A DNA stretch of 45,870 nt from Chloroflexota bacterium. Its GTDB lineage: Bacteria; Chloroflexota; UBA11872. Shown piece by piece: positions 1-8,964 of the stretch (position 1 is its first letter; each line of letters opens with the position of its first letter). Made by a program: the position numbers and the translations under genes. The notes below the pieces were generated by a model. It saw nothing but the letters and a program-made list of their open reading frames with translations, had not been told where the DNA came from and did not search any database. The stretch spans positions 1-45,870 of the forward strand of contig JAJEDE010000004.1 of the NCBI GenBank assembly GCA_022821645.1. The letters are read 5' to 3'.

Positions 1-54
1 CGGTCTGCACACCCGCAGGAAACCTCTGCATAACCCCGGGGTGGTTGCCCGGAA

Positions 55-154
55 GACCCTCACCCCAACCCTCTCCCACGGGGAGAGGGAGCAAGAGCGG
101 CCGCGCATTAGCAGGCGAGAGACGTTTTGCAAAGGTCTCCGCAGGGAGAGGGGA
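55..154. repeat. Intergenic hairpin repeat (CCCTCACCCC type)
   Basis: A perfect 9-bp inverted repeat, CCCTCTCCC (69-77) and GGGAGAGGG (81-89), encloses the loop ACG and follows the sequence CCCTCACCCCAA. A second GGGAGAGGG half-site lies at 143-151. This arrangement resembles the dispersed intergenic repeats seen in many high-GC environmental genomes. It lies upstream of the first gene and probably does not code for protein, although open frames run through it. Confidence 0.6.
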
Positions 155-240
155 CACGATCGGATCCCAGCACGAAGGGCGAAGTCCTCGAAGCGGTCTG
201 GTGGTTCGCGGCTTTCGTGGAACCTGCGCGTAGGCCGGGG

Positions 241-1398
241 GTGTCCGCCGGGGGCGGGGGGTTGGACAGGTTGGTTCACTGTATTCACGCCTCGCGGACG
301 GCGGCGGCGCTGGCGCTGACGGGGGGTGGGACGGGGGCCATCCCGTTGCTGCTGCGGCGGCCGGGTGGATCGCGGACGGTGGTGGATGTTGCGGTCCCGT
401 ATGGGCCGAAGGCGGTGGCGGCGTACCTGGGCGAGCCGCCGTCGCAGGCGTGTTCGGCCGCAACGGCCCAACTACTGGCGAGGTGTGCGTTCAGGCGGGC
501 CGTGGAGCTACGACCCGATGCCTCGATTCCGGTGGTGGGGTTGGGGGCCACGGCAGCACTGGCCACGGATCGGGTGCGGCGGGGGGAGGACCGGCTGCAC
601 GCGGCTACGTTTGACGGCGCCCGGACCCTGGCGCTGGAGTGGCGGTTCGAGGCACCGCACACCAATCGGCAGGCGCAGGAGACCGCCGCCGAGCGAGCGA
701 TCGTGGCGTTGTTGGCGGACGCGGTGGGTGTGGCGCCGTGGCGCGACCTCGTGGGGCCCGACCTGGCGGCCGCGGCGCGAACCAGTGGCGTGGAGGATGA
801 CGAACTGGCGGTGGTTCACAGCGGTACGCAGCCGTGGATGACGGCCTATCCCGACGGCCGGCGACGGGCGGGCGGACAGGTCCCAGCGGCGTTGGTGCCG
901 GGGTCGTTCAATCCCTGGCATGAGGCGCACCGGGCGCTGTGGGCGGCCGCGCGGCGGCGGTTCGGGGATCCAGTGGCGTACGAGCTGTCGATCACCAATG
1001 TGGACAAGCCGCCATTGCCCACTGGCGAGGTGTTGCAGCGCGCGGCGCAGTTTCGTGGGCGCGCCGGGCTGGTTTTGACCGCGGCGCCAACGTTTGTGGA
1101 GAAGGCTCGGTTGCTTCCGGGCGCGGCGTTTGCGGTGGGGGCCGACACGGCGCGGCGGGTCGTCGAACCGATGTACTACGGCGGGGTGGAGGCGATGCGG
1201 GCGGCGTTGCATGAGCTTCGCTCGCTGGGTACGCGCTTCATAGTTGCGGGGCGTTTGGATGACGGTCGCTTTTTACAGCTACGCGACTTGGCTTTGCCTC
1301 CTGAAGCCGAGGGGCTTTTCGAGTCGATACCGGCGGATGAACTGCGCGTGGACGTCTCATCCACGGAGTTGCGCGCGAAACGCGCAACCGGCGCCTGA
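241..1398 (+). CDS. CinA-like domain fused to a nucleotidyltransferase domain
   Basis: The N-terminal half (residues about 10-190) contains HASRTAAALALTGGG and a SRTVVDVAVPYGPKAVA stretch, as in the CinA C-terminal/PncC fold of nicotinamide-nucleotide deamidases. The C-terminal half starts near residue 217 with LVPGSFNPWHEAH, the phosphate-binding and HxGH-like motif of nucleotidyltransferases such as NMN adenylyltransferases and cytidylyltransferases. The fusion suggests NAD salvage or nucleotide-related chemistry, but the substrate cannot be read from sequence. The start is uncertain: GTG 241, TTG 262 and TTG 271 are in frame. Family alignments normally begin just before the IHAS motif, so longer versions reaching into the upstream repeat are unlikely. 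Confidence 0.75.
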   Translation: MSAGGGGLDRLVHCIHASRTAAALALTGGGTGAIPLLLRRPGGSRTVVDVAVPYGPKAVAAYLGEPPSQACSAATAQLLARCAFRRAVELRPDASIPVVGLGATAALATDRVRRGEDRLHAATFDGARTLALEWRFEAPHTNRQAQETAAERAIVALLADAVGVAPWRDLVGPDLAAAARTSGVEDDELAVVHSGTQPWMTAYPDGRRRAGGQVPAALVPGSFNPWHEAHRALWAAARRRFGDPVAYELSITNVDKPPLPTGEVLQRAAQFRGRAGLVLTAAPTFVEKARLLPGAAFAVGADTARRVVEPMYYGGVEAMRAALHELRSLGTRFIVAGRLDDGRFLQLRDLALPPEAEGLFESIPADELRVDVSSTELRAKRATGA

Positions 1399-1459
1399 AT
1401 TAAACCGCCCCGGCAGACCGCGCAGCCGTCTACCATGAACGCACGTCCCCCATTCCAGA

Positions 1460-2635
1460 TTGAGCACGGTGTCGGCGCCCGACCCGCCGAAGACGCCGCA
1501 AGGCACACAGCCAGACACTCCCGCCGCGCCATCCGTTGAACCTGGCGCGCCCGGGACGGGCGGCGCCGTGCCCGGCGAGCAGCCGGTTTATCGCTGGTCG
1601 CCGCGCACGCGCCGGACAGTGGCGATGTTCATTGGGATCCTGGCGGCCCTGGTGTTGTGGGGCGCGCGGGAGATCGTGGGCCCGTTTGTCTGGGCCGGGA
1701 TTTTTGCGTACGTCTTCAACCCGGCCGTCAATGGGCTGGTTCGACTGGCCCGCGTTCCGCGGCCGGCGGCGGTGGCGCTGTTCTACGCCCTGGGCCTGGG
1801 TCTGCTGATCCTGCTTGGATTCCTGGTCGTTCCTCGCGTCGTGGACGAACTGAACCGGTTGGCGGATGAGCTTCCGTCGATAGTTGCGGACGTCGAAGCC
1901 GCGCTGCCGTCAGAATTTCTCGGGCAGCCGCTGGTTGTGCAGGACGTGATCGACGGGCTGACGGCGGGCGCCACCAGCATGCTGACCGACGCCTCACAGG
2001 CGGTCAGCGCGTTCCGCAGCGCCTTCAACCTGCTGATTCACGGCGTGCTGGCCGTGGTCGCGGCGGGCTACCTGCTGCTGGCGGGTCCCGAGCTCTTTCG
2101 TGGACTGCTGGAACGGATACCACCCGGTCCGCGGGCCGAGACCGAGGAGCTGGTCGGGCGCATCAACAACGTCCTCGGCGCTTTCATTCGGGGCGAGATC
2201 ATTCTCGTGGTGATCATGAGCGTGACCACGTTCATCGGGCTGTCGATCATCGGCATCCCGTTTGCGGTGATCCTGGCCATTGCCACGGGATTCCTGGAGT
2301 TGATCCCGGTATTCGGCCCGATCATGGCCGCCATTCCGCCCATTGGATTGGCGTTGGTCACGGCCAACAACTTCGGCTGGCCCGGTTGGGTGGCTGGTGT
2401 GGTGGTGGCGGTTATGTACACGGTGCTGCGGCAGTTGGAGGATTACTTCGTGATTCCGAACGTGGTGGGCCGGGTGGTGCGCGTCCATCCCCTGATTGCG
2501 CTGTTCGCCATCTTTGCGGGCCTGCAGATCTGGGGTATTACCGGCATGGTGATCGCCCTGCCCGTGGCCGGGGTAGCGCGGGTGCTGCTGGGCTACGCCT
2601 ACCGGCGCACGGTCACGTCGCCGCCGAGGCCGTAG
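1460..2635 (+). CDS. AI-2E family transporter (permease)
   Basis: The 391-residue protein has a Pro/Gly/Ala-rich hydrophilic N-terminus (about 50 residues). Paired hydrophobic segments follow, then a central soluble stretch (about 125-190), then several more membrane segments ending near residue 380. The late ELIPVFGPIMAAIPP segment and the RQLEDYFVIPNVVGR segment are typical of the AI-2E/PerM/YdiK family (PF01594). Members export diverse small molecules or act in Na+/H+ exchange, and the substrate here is unknown. The likely start is TTG 1460, which has no strong ribosome-binding site; GTG 1469 is an alternative. It stands alone between the fusion gene and hom. Confidence 0.85.
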   Translation: MSTVSAPDPPKTPQGTQPDTPAAPSVEPGAPGTGGAVPGEQPVYRWSPRTRRTVAMFIGILAALVLWGAREIVGPFVWAGIFAYVFNPAVNGLVRLARVPRPAAVALFYALGLGLLILLGFLVVPRVVDELNRLADELPSIVADVEAALPSEFLGQPLVVQDVIDGLTAGATSMLTDASQAVSAFRSAFNLLIHGVLAVVAAGYLLLAGPELFRGLLERIPPGPRAETEELVGRINNVLGAFIRGEIILVVIMSVTTFIGLSIIGIPFAVILAIATGFLELIPVFGPIMAAIPPIGLALVTANNFGWPGWVAGVVVAVMYTVLRQLEDYFVIPNVVGRVVRVHPLIALFAIFAGLQIWGITGMVIALPVAGVARVLLGYAYRRTVTSPPRP

Positions 2636-2761
2636 TGGTCGCTTCCGGTCACCGCAGTTTCCAGCGTGCCTCGCACGTTGACTCTTCCGATACGGCGCCG
2701 AAACGGGGCCGCGCGGCGTTATTCTTCACGCGGCAACTGCCGAGCGAGTACTGAGGGGCGG

Positions 2762-4063
2762 ATGTCCGCAGAGATCGGACTCGGGTTCCTGGGATTGGGC
2801 ACCGTTGGTTCGGCCGTGGTTCGCACGGTCACCGAGCGGTCCGGCTACCTGGAACGCCAGATTGGCCGTTCGTTCCAGGTGCGGCGCGCGCTGATCCGCG
2901 ATCCCAAGCGCCGACGCGACGTTCCACTGGACGCATCTCAACTGACGGTCAACGTGGACGACGTGCTTGACGACGAGACCATTGACGTCGTCGTGGAACT
3001 GATGGGCGGCGTCGAGCCCGCCAATAGCTATATCCGCCGCGCGCTCCAGTCCGGCAAGCACGTCGTGACGGCCAACAAGGAAGTGATGGCCACGCACGGG
3101 ATCGAGTTGCTGGAGCTGGCCACGGCGCAAAATCGCGACCTGTACTTCGAGGCCAGCGTGGGCGGCGGCATTCCGGTGATCGGGCCGTTTCGCCAGGACC
3201 TGGCGGCTAACCAGATCCGCGAGGTTCACGCCATCATCAACGGGACGACCAACTACATCCTGACGGAGATGGCCTCCGGCGGCGCTGACTTCGAGGACGC
3301 GTTGGCGGACGCGCAGCGCCTGGGGTATGCCGAGCCGGATCCCACCAACGACATCGAAGGGATCGACGCGGCCTACAAGCTGGTGATCCTGGCCTCGCTG
3401 GCCTTCAATTGCGCCGTCAGTCCAGAGGATGTCTATCGCGAGGGGATCACGCGCATCAGCGCGGCAGATTTCCGTTACGCGGCCGAGTTGGGCTACGGCA
3501 TCAAGCTGCTGGCCATTGCCAAGCGCGCGCCCAACGGTTTCGAGGCCCGCGTGCATCCGGCGCTGATCCAGCGGGACGTGCTGCTGGCGCAGGTGGACGG
3601 GGTGTTCAACGCCGTGCTGCTGGACGGCGACCTGCTGGGCCGCGCGCTGTTCATCGGCCGCGGGGCGGGTCCCGAACCGACTTCAAGCGCGATCGTGGCC
3701 GACCTGATCGACCTGGGGCACAACATCCGGCGCGCGGTACACGACCGGATTCCCATGTCCCTGGACGGCGACCTGTGTGTGCTGCCCATGGCCGAGGTTC
3801 GCTCGCGCTACTACTTCAGGCTGTGGGTGAAGGATCAGCCGGGAGTCCTGGCGCGGATCGGTACGGTCTGCGGCGAGCACGCCATCAGCATCGCCTCGGT
3901 CATCCAGAAGGAAGTGGACGAAAACGCGGGCCGCGCGGAACTGGTGTTCCTGACGCATGAGGCCCAGGAGTCGGCGGTGCAAGGCGCGCTGTCCGCCATT
4001 GCGGATCTGGACGTGGTGGCCTCGGTCGCCAGCGTGATTCGAGTCGAGGATCTGGCGGAATGA
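2762..4063 (+). CDS. hom: Homoserine dehydrogenase
   Basis: The enzyme reduces aspartate semialdehyde to homoserine, the branch point to threonine and methionine. It is a 433-residue, full-length monofunctional form. It has an N-terminal Rossmann motif GFLGLGTVGSAVV (8-20), NKEVMA with the conserved lysine 106, and GYAEPDPTNDIEG followed by the catalytic-region lysine 206. A C-terminal ACT domain (about 349-433, RLWVKDQPGVLARIG) suggests feedback control by an amino acid, usually threonine. ATG 2762 is chosen because GAGGGGCGG lies just upstream; an in-frame extension to 2666 lacks family similarity. It overlaps thrC by the sequence ATGA. Confidence 0.96.
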   Translation: MSAEIGLGFLGLGTVGSAVVRTVTERSGYLERQIGRSFQVRRALIRDPKRRRDVPLDASQLTVNVDDVLDDETIDVVVELMGGVEPANSYIRRALQSGKHVVTANKEVMATHGIELLELATAQNRDLYFEASVGGGIPVIGPFRQDLAANQIREVHAIINGTTNYILTEMASGGADFEDALADAQRLGYAEPDPTNDIEGIDAAYKLVILASLAFNCAVSPEDVYREGITRISAADFRYAAELGYGIKLLAIAKRAPNGFEARVHPALIQRDVLLAQVDGVFNAVLLDGDLLGRALFIGRGAGPEPTSSAIVADLIDLGHNIRRAVHDRIPMSLDGDLCVLPMAEVRSRYYFRLWVKDQPGVLARIGTVCGEHAISIASVIQKEVDENAGRAELVFLTHEAQESAVQGALSAIADLDVVASVASVIRVEDLAE

Positions 4064-5127
4064 ACGGCTCCCCGCGTCCGGGGGTAATCGAGCGCTACCG
4101 AGAGTTTCTGCCGGTCGGCGAGGGCACGCCGAACCTGACCATTGGCGAAGGCGACACACCGCTGGTTCGCGCGGCGTCGCTGGAGCGCCGGCTGGGCGTG
4201 TCGGAGGTGTGGCTCAAGCTGGAGGGCTGCAACCCGACGGGCTCCTTCAAGGACCGCGGGCTGGCGGTGGCCGCGGCCAAAGCCATCGAAGAGGACGCGC
4301 ATTCCTTCATCTGCGCCTCCACCGGCAACACGGCGGCTTCAGCGGCGGCCTTCGGCGCGCGGTCCGGGACGCCCACCGGGGTGATTATTCCGGCGCGCGG
4401 GGTGGCGCTGGGGAAGGTGGCGCAGGCGCTGATCTACGGCGCGCGGGTGATTCCGATCCGGGGGTCGTTTGACGACGGGCTGACCGTGGTTCGCAAACTG
4501 GCGTCGCGACCCGGCGTGGCCCTGGTCAATTCGGTCAATCCCTACCGGCTGGAGGGGCAGCAGACGGCGGCGTTCGAAGTGGTGGACACGCTGGGCGACG
4601 CGCCGGACGAGTTGTTTATCCCGGTTGGGAACGCCGGCAACATTACGGCGTACTGGCAAGGCTTTCGCGCTTACGAGGGCGCCGGCCGGTCCACCCAGTT
4701 GCCGGTGATGCGCGGATTCCAGGCGGAGGGCGCCGCGCCGATTGTGGAGGGCGAGCCCGTGGCTAATCCGGATACCGTGGCCTCCGCCATCCGCATCGGA
4801 AATCCGGCCAACTGGGAACGCGCGGTGCAGGCGCGCGACGAGTCGGACGGCACGATCGAGGCCGTGAGCGACGAGGAGATCGTCGAGGCCTATCAATTGC
4901 TGGCAGCGGAAGAAGGGATTTTTGTTGAGCTGGCCTCAGCCGCGTCTGTGGCCGGGCTGTTGCGTCGGGCCCGTGGCGGCGAAGGCACCGGCGGTCGCGT
5001 GGTCTGTGTGCTTACCGGCACGGGTCTCAAAGATCCCGGCGCCGCCGTCCGATACGCGCCGGAGCCCGCCGAAGTCGAAGCCAAAACCGAGGCGGTAGCC
5101 TCGGCTCTTGGCTGGAGCGGCAGTTAG
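4060..5127 (+). CDS. thrC: Threonine synthase
   Basis: This PLP enzyme converts O-phosphohomoserine to threonine. It has 355 residues and is of the short class. The NPTGSFKDRG motif carries the Schiff-base lysine 64. A STGNTAAS asparagine loop follows, and a glycine-rich phosphate-binding loop VGNAGNITAYW near residue 190. Its start codon overlaps the hom stop (ATGA), so the two genes are almost certainly translationally coupled in a threonine operon. No thrB homoserine kinase lies in the window. A second, more divergent threonine-synthase-like gene is at 14292-15512. Confidence 0.95.
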   Translation: MNGSPRPGVIERYREFLPVGEGTPNLTIGEGDTPLVRAASLERRLGVSEVWLKLEGCNPTGSFKDRGLAVAAAKAIEEDAHSFICASTGNTAASAAAFGARSGTPTGVIIPARGVALGKVAQALIYGARVIPIRGSFDDGLTVVRKLASRPGVALVNSVNPYRLEGQQTAAFEVVDTLGDAPDELFIPVGNAGNITAYWQGFRAYEGAGRSTQLPVMRGFQAEGAAPIVEGEPVANPDTVASAIRIGNPANWERAVQARDESDGTIEAVSDEEIVEAYQLLAAEEGIFVELASAASVAGLLRRARGGEGTGGRVVCVLTGTGLKDPGAAVRYAPEPAEVEAKTEAVASALGWSGS

Positions 5128-5243
5128 CTACATCCCCGGCCTGCCCGATCCGATCCCGCGGGCTGCTCTCAACTCGGTCGACATACGCCACTAACCGCCG
5201 GAAATCAGGCAACGCTTCTCACCAGCAGCCACAGCCCACCAAC

Positions 5244-5249
5244 TACAAT
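5244..5249 (+). promoter_or_regulatory. Candidate -10 element (TACAAT) upstream of the PIN-module operon
   Basis: TACAAT lies 68 bases before the GTG start of the 307-residue gene, in the 190-base gap after thrC. I see no good TTGACA-like -35 at the expected spacing, so this rests on the hexamer alone. Confidence 0.3.
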
Positions 5250-5317
5250 CATCCTGTGTTGTCCCAGGGCTTCACGCGGGCGGGCGCGTTGCCTGCCGTG
5301 GGAAGTGAGCAGCTTGG

Positions 5318-6241
5318 GTGAGCACCTACGAGGCTGGTTCGACAGCCAGCGCCGCCATTGCCTTGACCCGGCGGCTTACGTCCCTCAAGCCCGGCGGTCA
5401 CGCGGTTGAGGTTGACCCGGGTACTTTCGTGCGCGCGACCCGGCTTGGCCTGAATCCGCACTCGGAAGCGGCCATTCTCGATTCCATCCCCGTCGTTTCC
5501 GCGGATGATCCGTCGGCCGTTGCCGCCCACGACCAACTCACGGCCCAGCCCATTGCTGACGCGCCGGCGACGAACGACGGTGTCCGCTACCAGTCCGACT
5601 GGCCCAGCCGCGTTCCGATCACCGTCCGAACGGCGGTCCGCCTGGACCGGGCGCCTGGATCCGTAGCGGACGCCGGGTTGCACCTGCTCATCCAGCTTCG
5701 CAAGGCGCTGGGCCGCCAGGTCCTTTGGGGACGTGGAACCGCCGACGAACTGCGCGGCCTGCTTAACCTCGAGGGTGTCCAGCGTCCGGAGTATGGCAAC
5801 CTGCTGGGATTCGTCGTGAGCGGTGCGATCGACGAGGCTTGGGAGCAGGGCGGCAACCGCCCAGACTGGGTAGCCGTAAACGTTGACGACAGCCGCCGGT
5901 TGCTTGGGCACGAGGACCGCCGGTACGTCTTCGGCGCCGCCATCATCCGGTCGCGCGTTCTTCCCCGCGAGACCATTGTCACGGGCGCCTGCTCCCCGGT
6001 CACGATCCGACTTCGTATCGAGTCCCTGCGCGTTTGGGTCGAAGCTCCCGGCGCGAACCGAATCGCCCCAATCGTTGCCGCGGTCGAGGCCGAGCTCGAC
6101 CACCTCCGCCCGTCGGCATTCGTCGTCGCCAAGTTCGGCCAGGCCCCGGTGCTGGACCCGGACAACATGCCGAAGTTCGACGGAACTCCCGAAGAATGGG
6201 AAGCATTTGAACGTGCGTTACGTGAGAGCCGCGGTCGCTGA
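5318..6241 (+). CDS. Unknown 307-residue protein coupled to a PIN-domain gene
   Basis: I do not recognise a family. The protein is soluble, with no signal peptide or membrane segment. An Ala/Thr-rich first 90 residues is followed by a mixed alpha/beta-looking body (about 95-270). It ends in a short charged tail, GTPEEWEAFERALRES, predicted helical, a layout often seen at the toxin-binding ends of antitoxins. The stop and the ATG of the PIN gene share one base (TGATG), so translation is coupled. Codon choice looks richer in C-ending codons than the G-heavy neighbours. If the pair is a toxin-antitoxin system, this would be an unusually long partner. It could equally be an unrelated enzyme. The start is GTG 5318. 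Confidence 0.6.
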   Translation: MSTYEAGSTASAAIALTRRLTSLKPGGHAVEVDPGTFVRATRLGLNPHSEAAILDSIPVVSADDPSAVAAHDQLTAQPIADAPATNDGVRYQSDWPSRVPITVRTAVRLDRAPGSVADAGLHLLIQLRKALGRQVLWGRGTADELRGLLNLEGVQRPEYGNLLGFVVSGAIDEAWEQGGNRPDWVAVNVDDSRRLLGHEDRRYVFGAAIIRSRVLPRETIVTGACSPVTIRLRIESLRVWVEAPGANRIAPIVAAVEAELDHLRPSAFVVAKFGQAPVLDPDNMPKFDGTPEEWEAFERALRESRGR

Positions 6242-6660
6242 TGGCGCCTGGTTCGGAAGTCGTTGTACTCGACACGTCGGTCGTATCAATCCTGTTCAAT
6301 GAGGCTGACGACGAGCGATACGCCGCCTACCAGGACCGACTTGCCGGTCGTCGCTGCCTGATCTCGTTCCAGACCCTTGAAGAGCTCCTGTTTGGGATGC
6401 ACACCAGCGGCTGGGGTGAAGCACGAAAGCGGCGGCTGCGCCGACATATCCTGAGGTACGAGGTTGTGTGGCTCGAGCCTGAGTCAACGCTTGCGGCGAT
6501 TTCGGCCCGCCTGCGCAGCGATTTGAAACTGATGGGTCGCACGCTCGACGTCGCGGACGCGTGGATTGCCGCCACGGCTCTGATGCGCCAGTGCCCGCTT
6601 GCTTCCGATGACCGCGACTTTCTGGGCATTCCCGGTCTGCCCCTCATCCAGTCCCTCTGA
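6241..6660 (+). CDS. PIN-domain protein (VapC-like ribonuclease)
   Basis: At 139 residues this is the normal size for a VapC toxin. The PIN-fold acidic residues are visible: D11 in VVLDTSVVS, E48 in QTLEELLFG, D106 in LDVADAWIAATA and D124 in ASDDRDF. Such proteins are Mg2+-dependent endoribonucleases, often toxins that cleave tRNA or rRNA and are neutralised by a neighbour encoded upstream. Here the upstream neighbour is not a canonical small VapB but the 307-residue unknown, which overlaps by one base. All four acidic positions are intact, so catalysis is plausible. Confidence 0.88.
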   Translation: MAPGSEVVVLDTSVVSILFNEADDERYAAYQDRLAGRRCLISFQTLEELLFGMHTSGWGEARKRRLRRHILRYEVVWLEPESTLAAISARLRSDLKLMGRTLDVADAWIAATALMRQCPLASDDRDFLGIPGLPLIQSL

Positions 6661-6697
6661 CCGCGGACGGACGACTTGCGCTTGGCGGGAGGCAGGT

Positions 6698-7558
6698 CTA
6701 CGGCGCAGTCTCGTCCAGCAGTCCGTCCCCCAGCACGACGTTGTCGATCAGGCCAATGCCGGCGATTTCGGCCGCGACGGCGATGACCAGGGGCGGGTCG
6801 GCCACGGCGACGGGTTCCAGGGTCAGGGCGTGGCGGACTTCGGCGTAGCCCAGGGTGGCCAGCGGCTCCGCTTGGACCGTCTGTTTCACCAGGCTGGCTA
6901 GGGCAGCGGGTGAGCGCTCGTCGTCCTCCCATGCGCCGACCGCGAGTTCCAGGCCGCGCCAGAGGGCGGTGGCGGCGTGGCGCTGATCGGGCTTGAGGCG
7001 CACGTTGCGGCTGCTGAGAGCCAGGCCGTCGGGGTCCCTGACCGTGGGCACGATGACGAGCTCAACCGGCAGGTTGAGGTCCCGCACTATGCGGGCGATG
7101 ACACGAGTTTGTTGCCAGTCCTTCTGACCGAAATATGCGCGCGAGGGCTGGGTGAGGTTGAACAGCTTGGCCACGACCGTGGCGACACCGGCGAAGTGGC
7201 CGGGACGCCGGGCGCCTTCAAGGTCGGCGCCGATTGGCCCCGGGTCGATCCGCGTGCTGAGGCCCTCCGGGTACATCTCATCGACCGAGGGTGCGAAGAC
7301 CAAGTCAACGCCGGCCGTCTCGAAGGCCGTCAGGTCCGCGGCTTCATCCCGGGGGTAGGCGGCGTAGTCCGACGGATCGTTGAACTGCGTTCGGTTGACG
7401 AACAGGGTGGCGACGACCGAGCGGTCGCGGCACCGGGCGGCCCGCAGGAGCGCGAGGTGGCCCTCGTGCAGCGCACCCATGGTTGGTACGACGCCCACGG
7501 GTTCGGGCAGCGCTGCCCTGGCTTCGTGAAGGCTGGACCGGGTTCTGGCTACGATCAT
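6698..7558 (-). CDS. panC: Pantothenate synthetase
   Basis: The enzyme ligates pantoate and beta-alanine using ATP, in the cytoplasmic coenzyme A pathway. It has 286 residues, the usual length. The HIGH-type nucleotide-binding motif appears as PTMGALHEGHLALL (25-38). YFGQKDWQQ and SSRNVRL are the other family signatures. It is transcribed away from the GlcD/E-type gene, with 53 bases between the two starts. No panB or panD is present in the window. Confidence 0.96.
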   Translation of the reverse strand: MIVARTRSSLHEARAALPEPVGVVPTMGALHEGHLALLRAARCRDRSVVATLFVNRTQFNDPSDYAAYPRDEAADLTAFETAGVDLVFAPSVDEMYPEGLSTRIDPGPIGADLEGARRPGHFAGVATVVAKLFNLTQPSRAYFGQKDWQQTRVIARIVRDLNLPVELVIVPTVRDPDGLALSSRNVRLKPDQRHAATALWRGLELAVGAWEDDERSPAALASLVKQTVQAEPLATLGYAEVRHALTLEPVAVADPPLVIAVAAEIAGIGLIDNVVLGDGLLDETAP

Positions 7559-7598
7559 TGCGACACGACATGCGTTGAGCGCGTCCTGGCGCGCCCCT

Positions 7599-7604
7599 GA
7601 TACT
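7599..7604 (+). promoter_or_regulatory. Candidate promoter of the GlcD/E-type gene, leaderless type
   Basis: GATACT sits exactly 7 bases before the ATG at 7612. TTGAGC at 7575-7580 gives a -35-like element with an 18-base spacer. Transcription starting about 7 bases after the -10 would give an mRNA with essentially no 5' leader. No Shine-Dalgarno sequence is present. Confidence 0.4.
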
Positions 7605-7611
7605 GCACATC

Positions 7612-8961
7612 ATGGCACCGAACTCCGCGCCGGATTCCGCTGAGCTCCAACAGGCGCTGGCGGCCGAACTGCCGGCTGACGCCGTGGCTCCGGGCAATCC
7701 GGAACGCGACGCGGTTGACGGCGCGCCGCCGAGTCTTCGCGCGTACGTGGACTCGCCCGCGGCCGTTGCGGCGGTGCTGGCCATCTGTCAGCGACTTGAC
7801 GCTGTCGTCGTGCCGCACGGCGGCGGAACGCACCTGAGTCTGGGTCTACCGCCGGAACAGGTGGACGTGCTGCTGGACCTCAGCGGGCTTGACCAGGTGA
7901 TCGAGTACCGGCCGGAGGACCTGACCCTGGCGGTGGCGGCGGGCGCTCCGCTTGCCGACGTGCAACGACTGCTGGCCGAGGCCGGACAGATGCTGGCGCT
8001 GGATCCGGCGAGTACACCTGCGTCCACGATCGGCGGCATGGTGGCCGCCAATCTGTCCGGTCCGCGTCGCGCCGGATCCGGGACGGCTCGGGACCTGGTG
8101 ATCGGCCTTGAAGTCGCCGGCGTGAATGGCCTGGTCACGAGATCGGGCGGCATGGTGGTCAAGAACGTGACCGGCTACGACCTGCCCAAAGCGCACATCG
8201 GCGCGTTCGGCACGTTGGGCGTCATCACGCGTGTGAACCTGAAGATCACGCCGCGACCATCTGTGGAGCGAACGCTGGTGAGTCCCCTTGGCGACCCGGC
8301 GGCGGCCGGTGCGGCCATTGGGGCCGTGATCGGCAGTCCGCTGGTGTCCAGCGGATTCGACCTTGTGCAGCGCACGCTGACGCCAGACTTTGACTTCGAC
8401 GATAGCGCCGCCTGGCTGCTGGCGATCCGCGTGGCTGGAACTGAGGGCGGGGTGGCCGAGCAACTGGCGATGACCGCGAAGGCCGTGGCGCCCAACGCCA
8501 ACGGTGACGGCGTCACGTTGGAGGGCGAAGAACAAGATCGCTTCTGGACGGACGCCGACGCGCTGGCTCGTCCGTCCGCGGAGCCCGCAGGCCAGATCAC
8601 CTGCCGCCTGAGCGCGCTGTCGAGCCAGACTCCGTCGCTTCTGGGCAGCGCGGCCGACATTGGCGAGGACCTGGGTTTGCGGACCGTGGCCAGCGCGCGG
8701 GCGCTGAATGGCGTGGCGCGCGTGCGGGCCGGCGGGAGCGACGCCGCGGCCGTACTGACCGACTTTGCGCAGCGGCTGCGGGCGGCCGCGGAACGGTTGG
8801 GCGGTGCGCTCGTGATCGAGTCCGCTCCCACGGAGGTAAAGCACGCCGCCGGGGTGTGGGGCGTCTCGGCTGACGCGCCGGACGCGCAGGCGATGGAGGC
8901 GTTGCGCTCAGCCTTCGATCCAGGTCGGATAATCAATCGCGGACGCTTTGTGGTGACCTGA
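7612..8961 (+). CDS. FAD-binding oxidase subunit (GlcD/GlcE type)
   Basis: The 449-residue protein is a flavoprotein of the vanillyl-alcohol oxidase fold. It has an N-terminal FAD-binding type 4 region with VVPHGGGTHLSLG (about 62-75), VAAGAPLADVQRLL, and a central STIGGMVAANLSGPRR and VVKNVTGYDLPK block. The C-terminal end, SAFDPGRIINRGRF, is typical of glycolate oxidase subunits. It likely oxidises a 2-hydroxyacid such as glycolate or lactate, with electrons passing to the Fe-S partner encoded 3 bases downstream. Only one flavoprotein accompanies the Fe-S subunit, unlike the three-subunit GlcDEF. Confidence 0.85.
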   Translation: MAPNSAPDSAELQQALAAELPADAVAPGNPERDAVDGAPPSLRAYVDSPAAVAAVLAICQRLDAVVVPHGGGTHLSLGLPPEQVDVLLDLSGLDQVIEYRPEDLTLAVAAGAPLADVQRLLAEAGQMLALDPASTPASTIGGMVAANLSGPRRAGSGTARDLVIGLEVAGVNGLVTRSGGMVVKNVTGYDLPKAHIGAFGTLGVITRVNLKITPRPSVERTLVSPLGDPAAAGAAIGAVIGSPLVSSGFDLVQRTLTPDFDFDDSAAWLLAIRVAGTEGGVAEQLAMTAKAVAPNANGDGVTLEGEEQDRFWTDADALARPSAEPAGQITCRLSALSSQTPSLLGSAADIGEDLGLRTVASARALNGVARVRAGGSDAAAVLTDFAQRLRAAAERLGGALVIESAPTEVKHAAGVWGVSADAPDAQAMEALRSAFDPGRIINRGRFVVT

Positions 8962-8964
8962 GGC

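Noticed and set aside
5027..5212. A 61-residue minus-strand frame overlapping the end of thrC
   Set aside because: Its second half is antisense to thrC and it has no start signal or family similarity.
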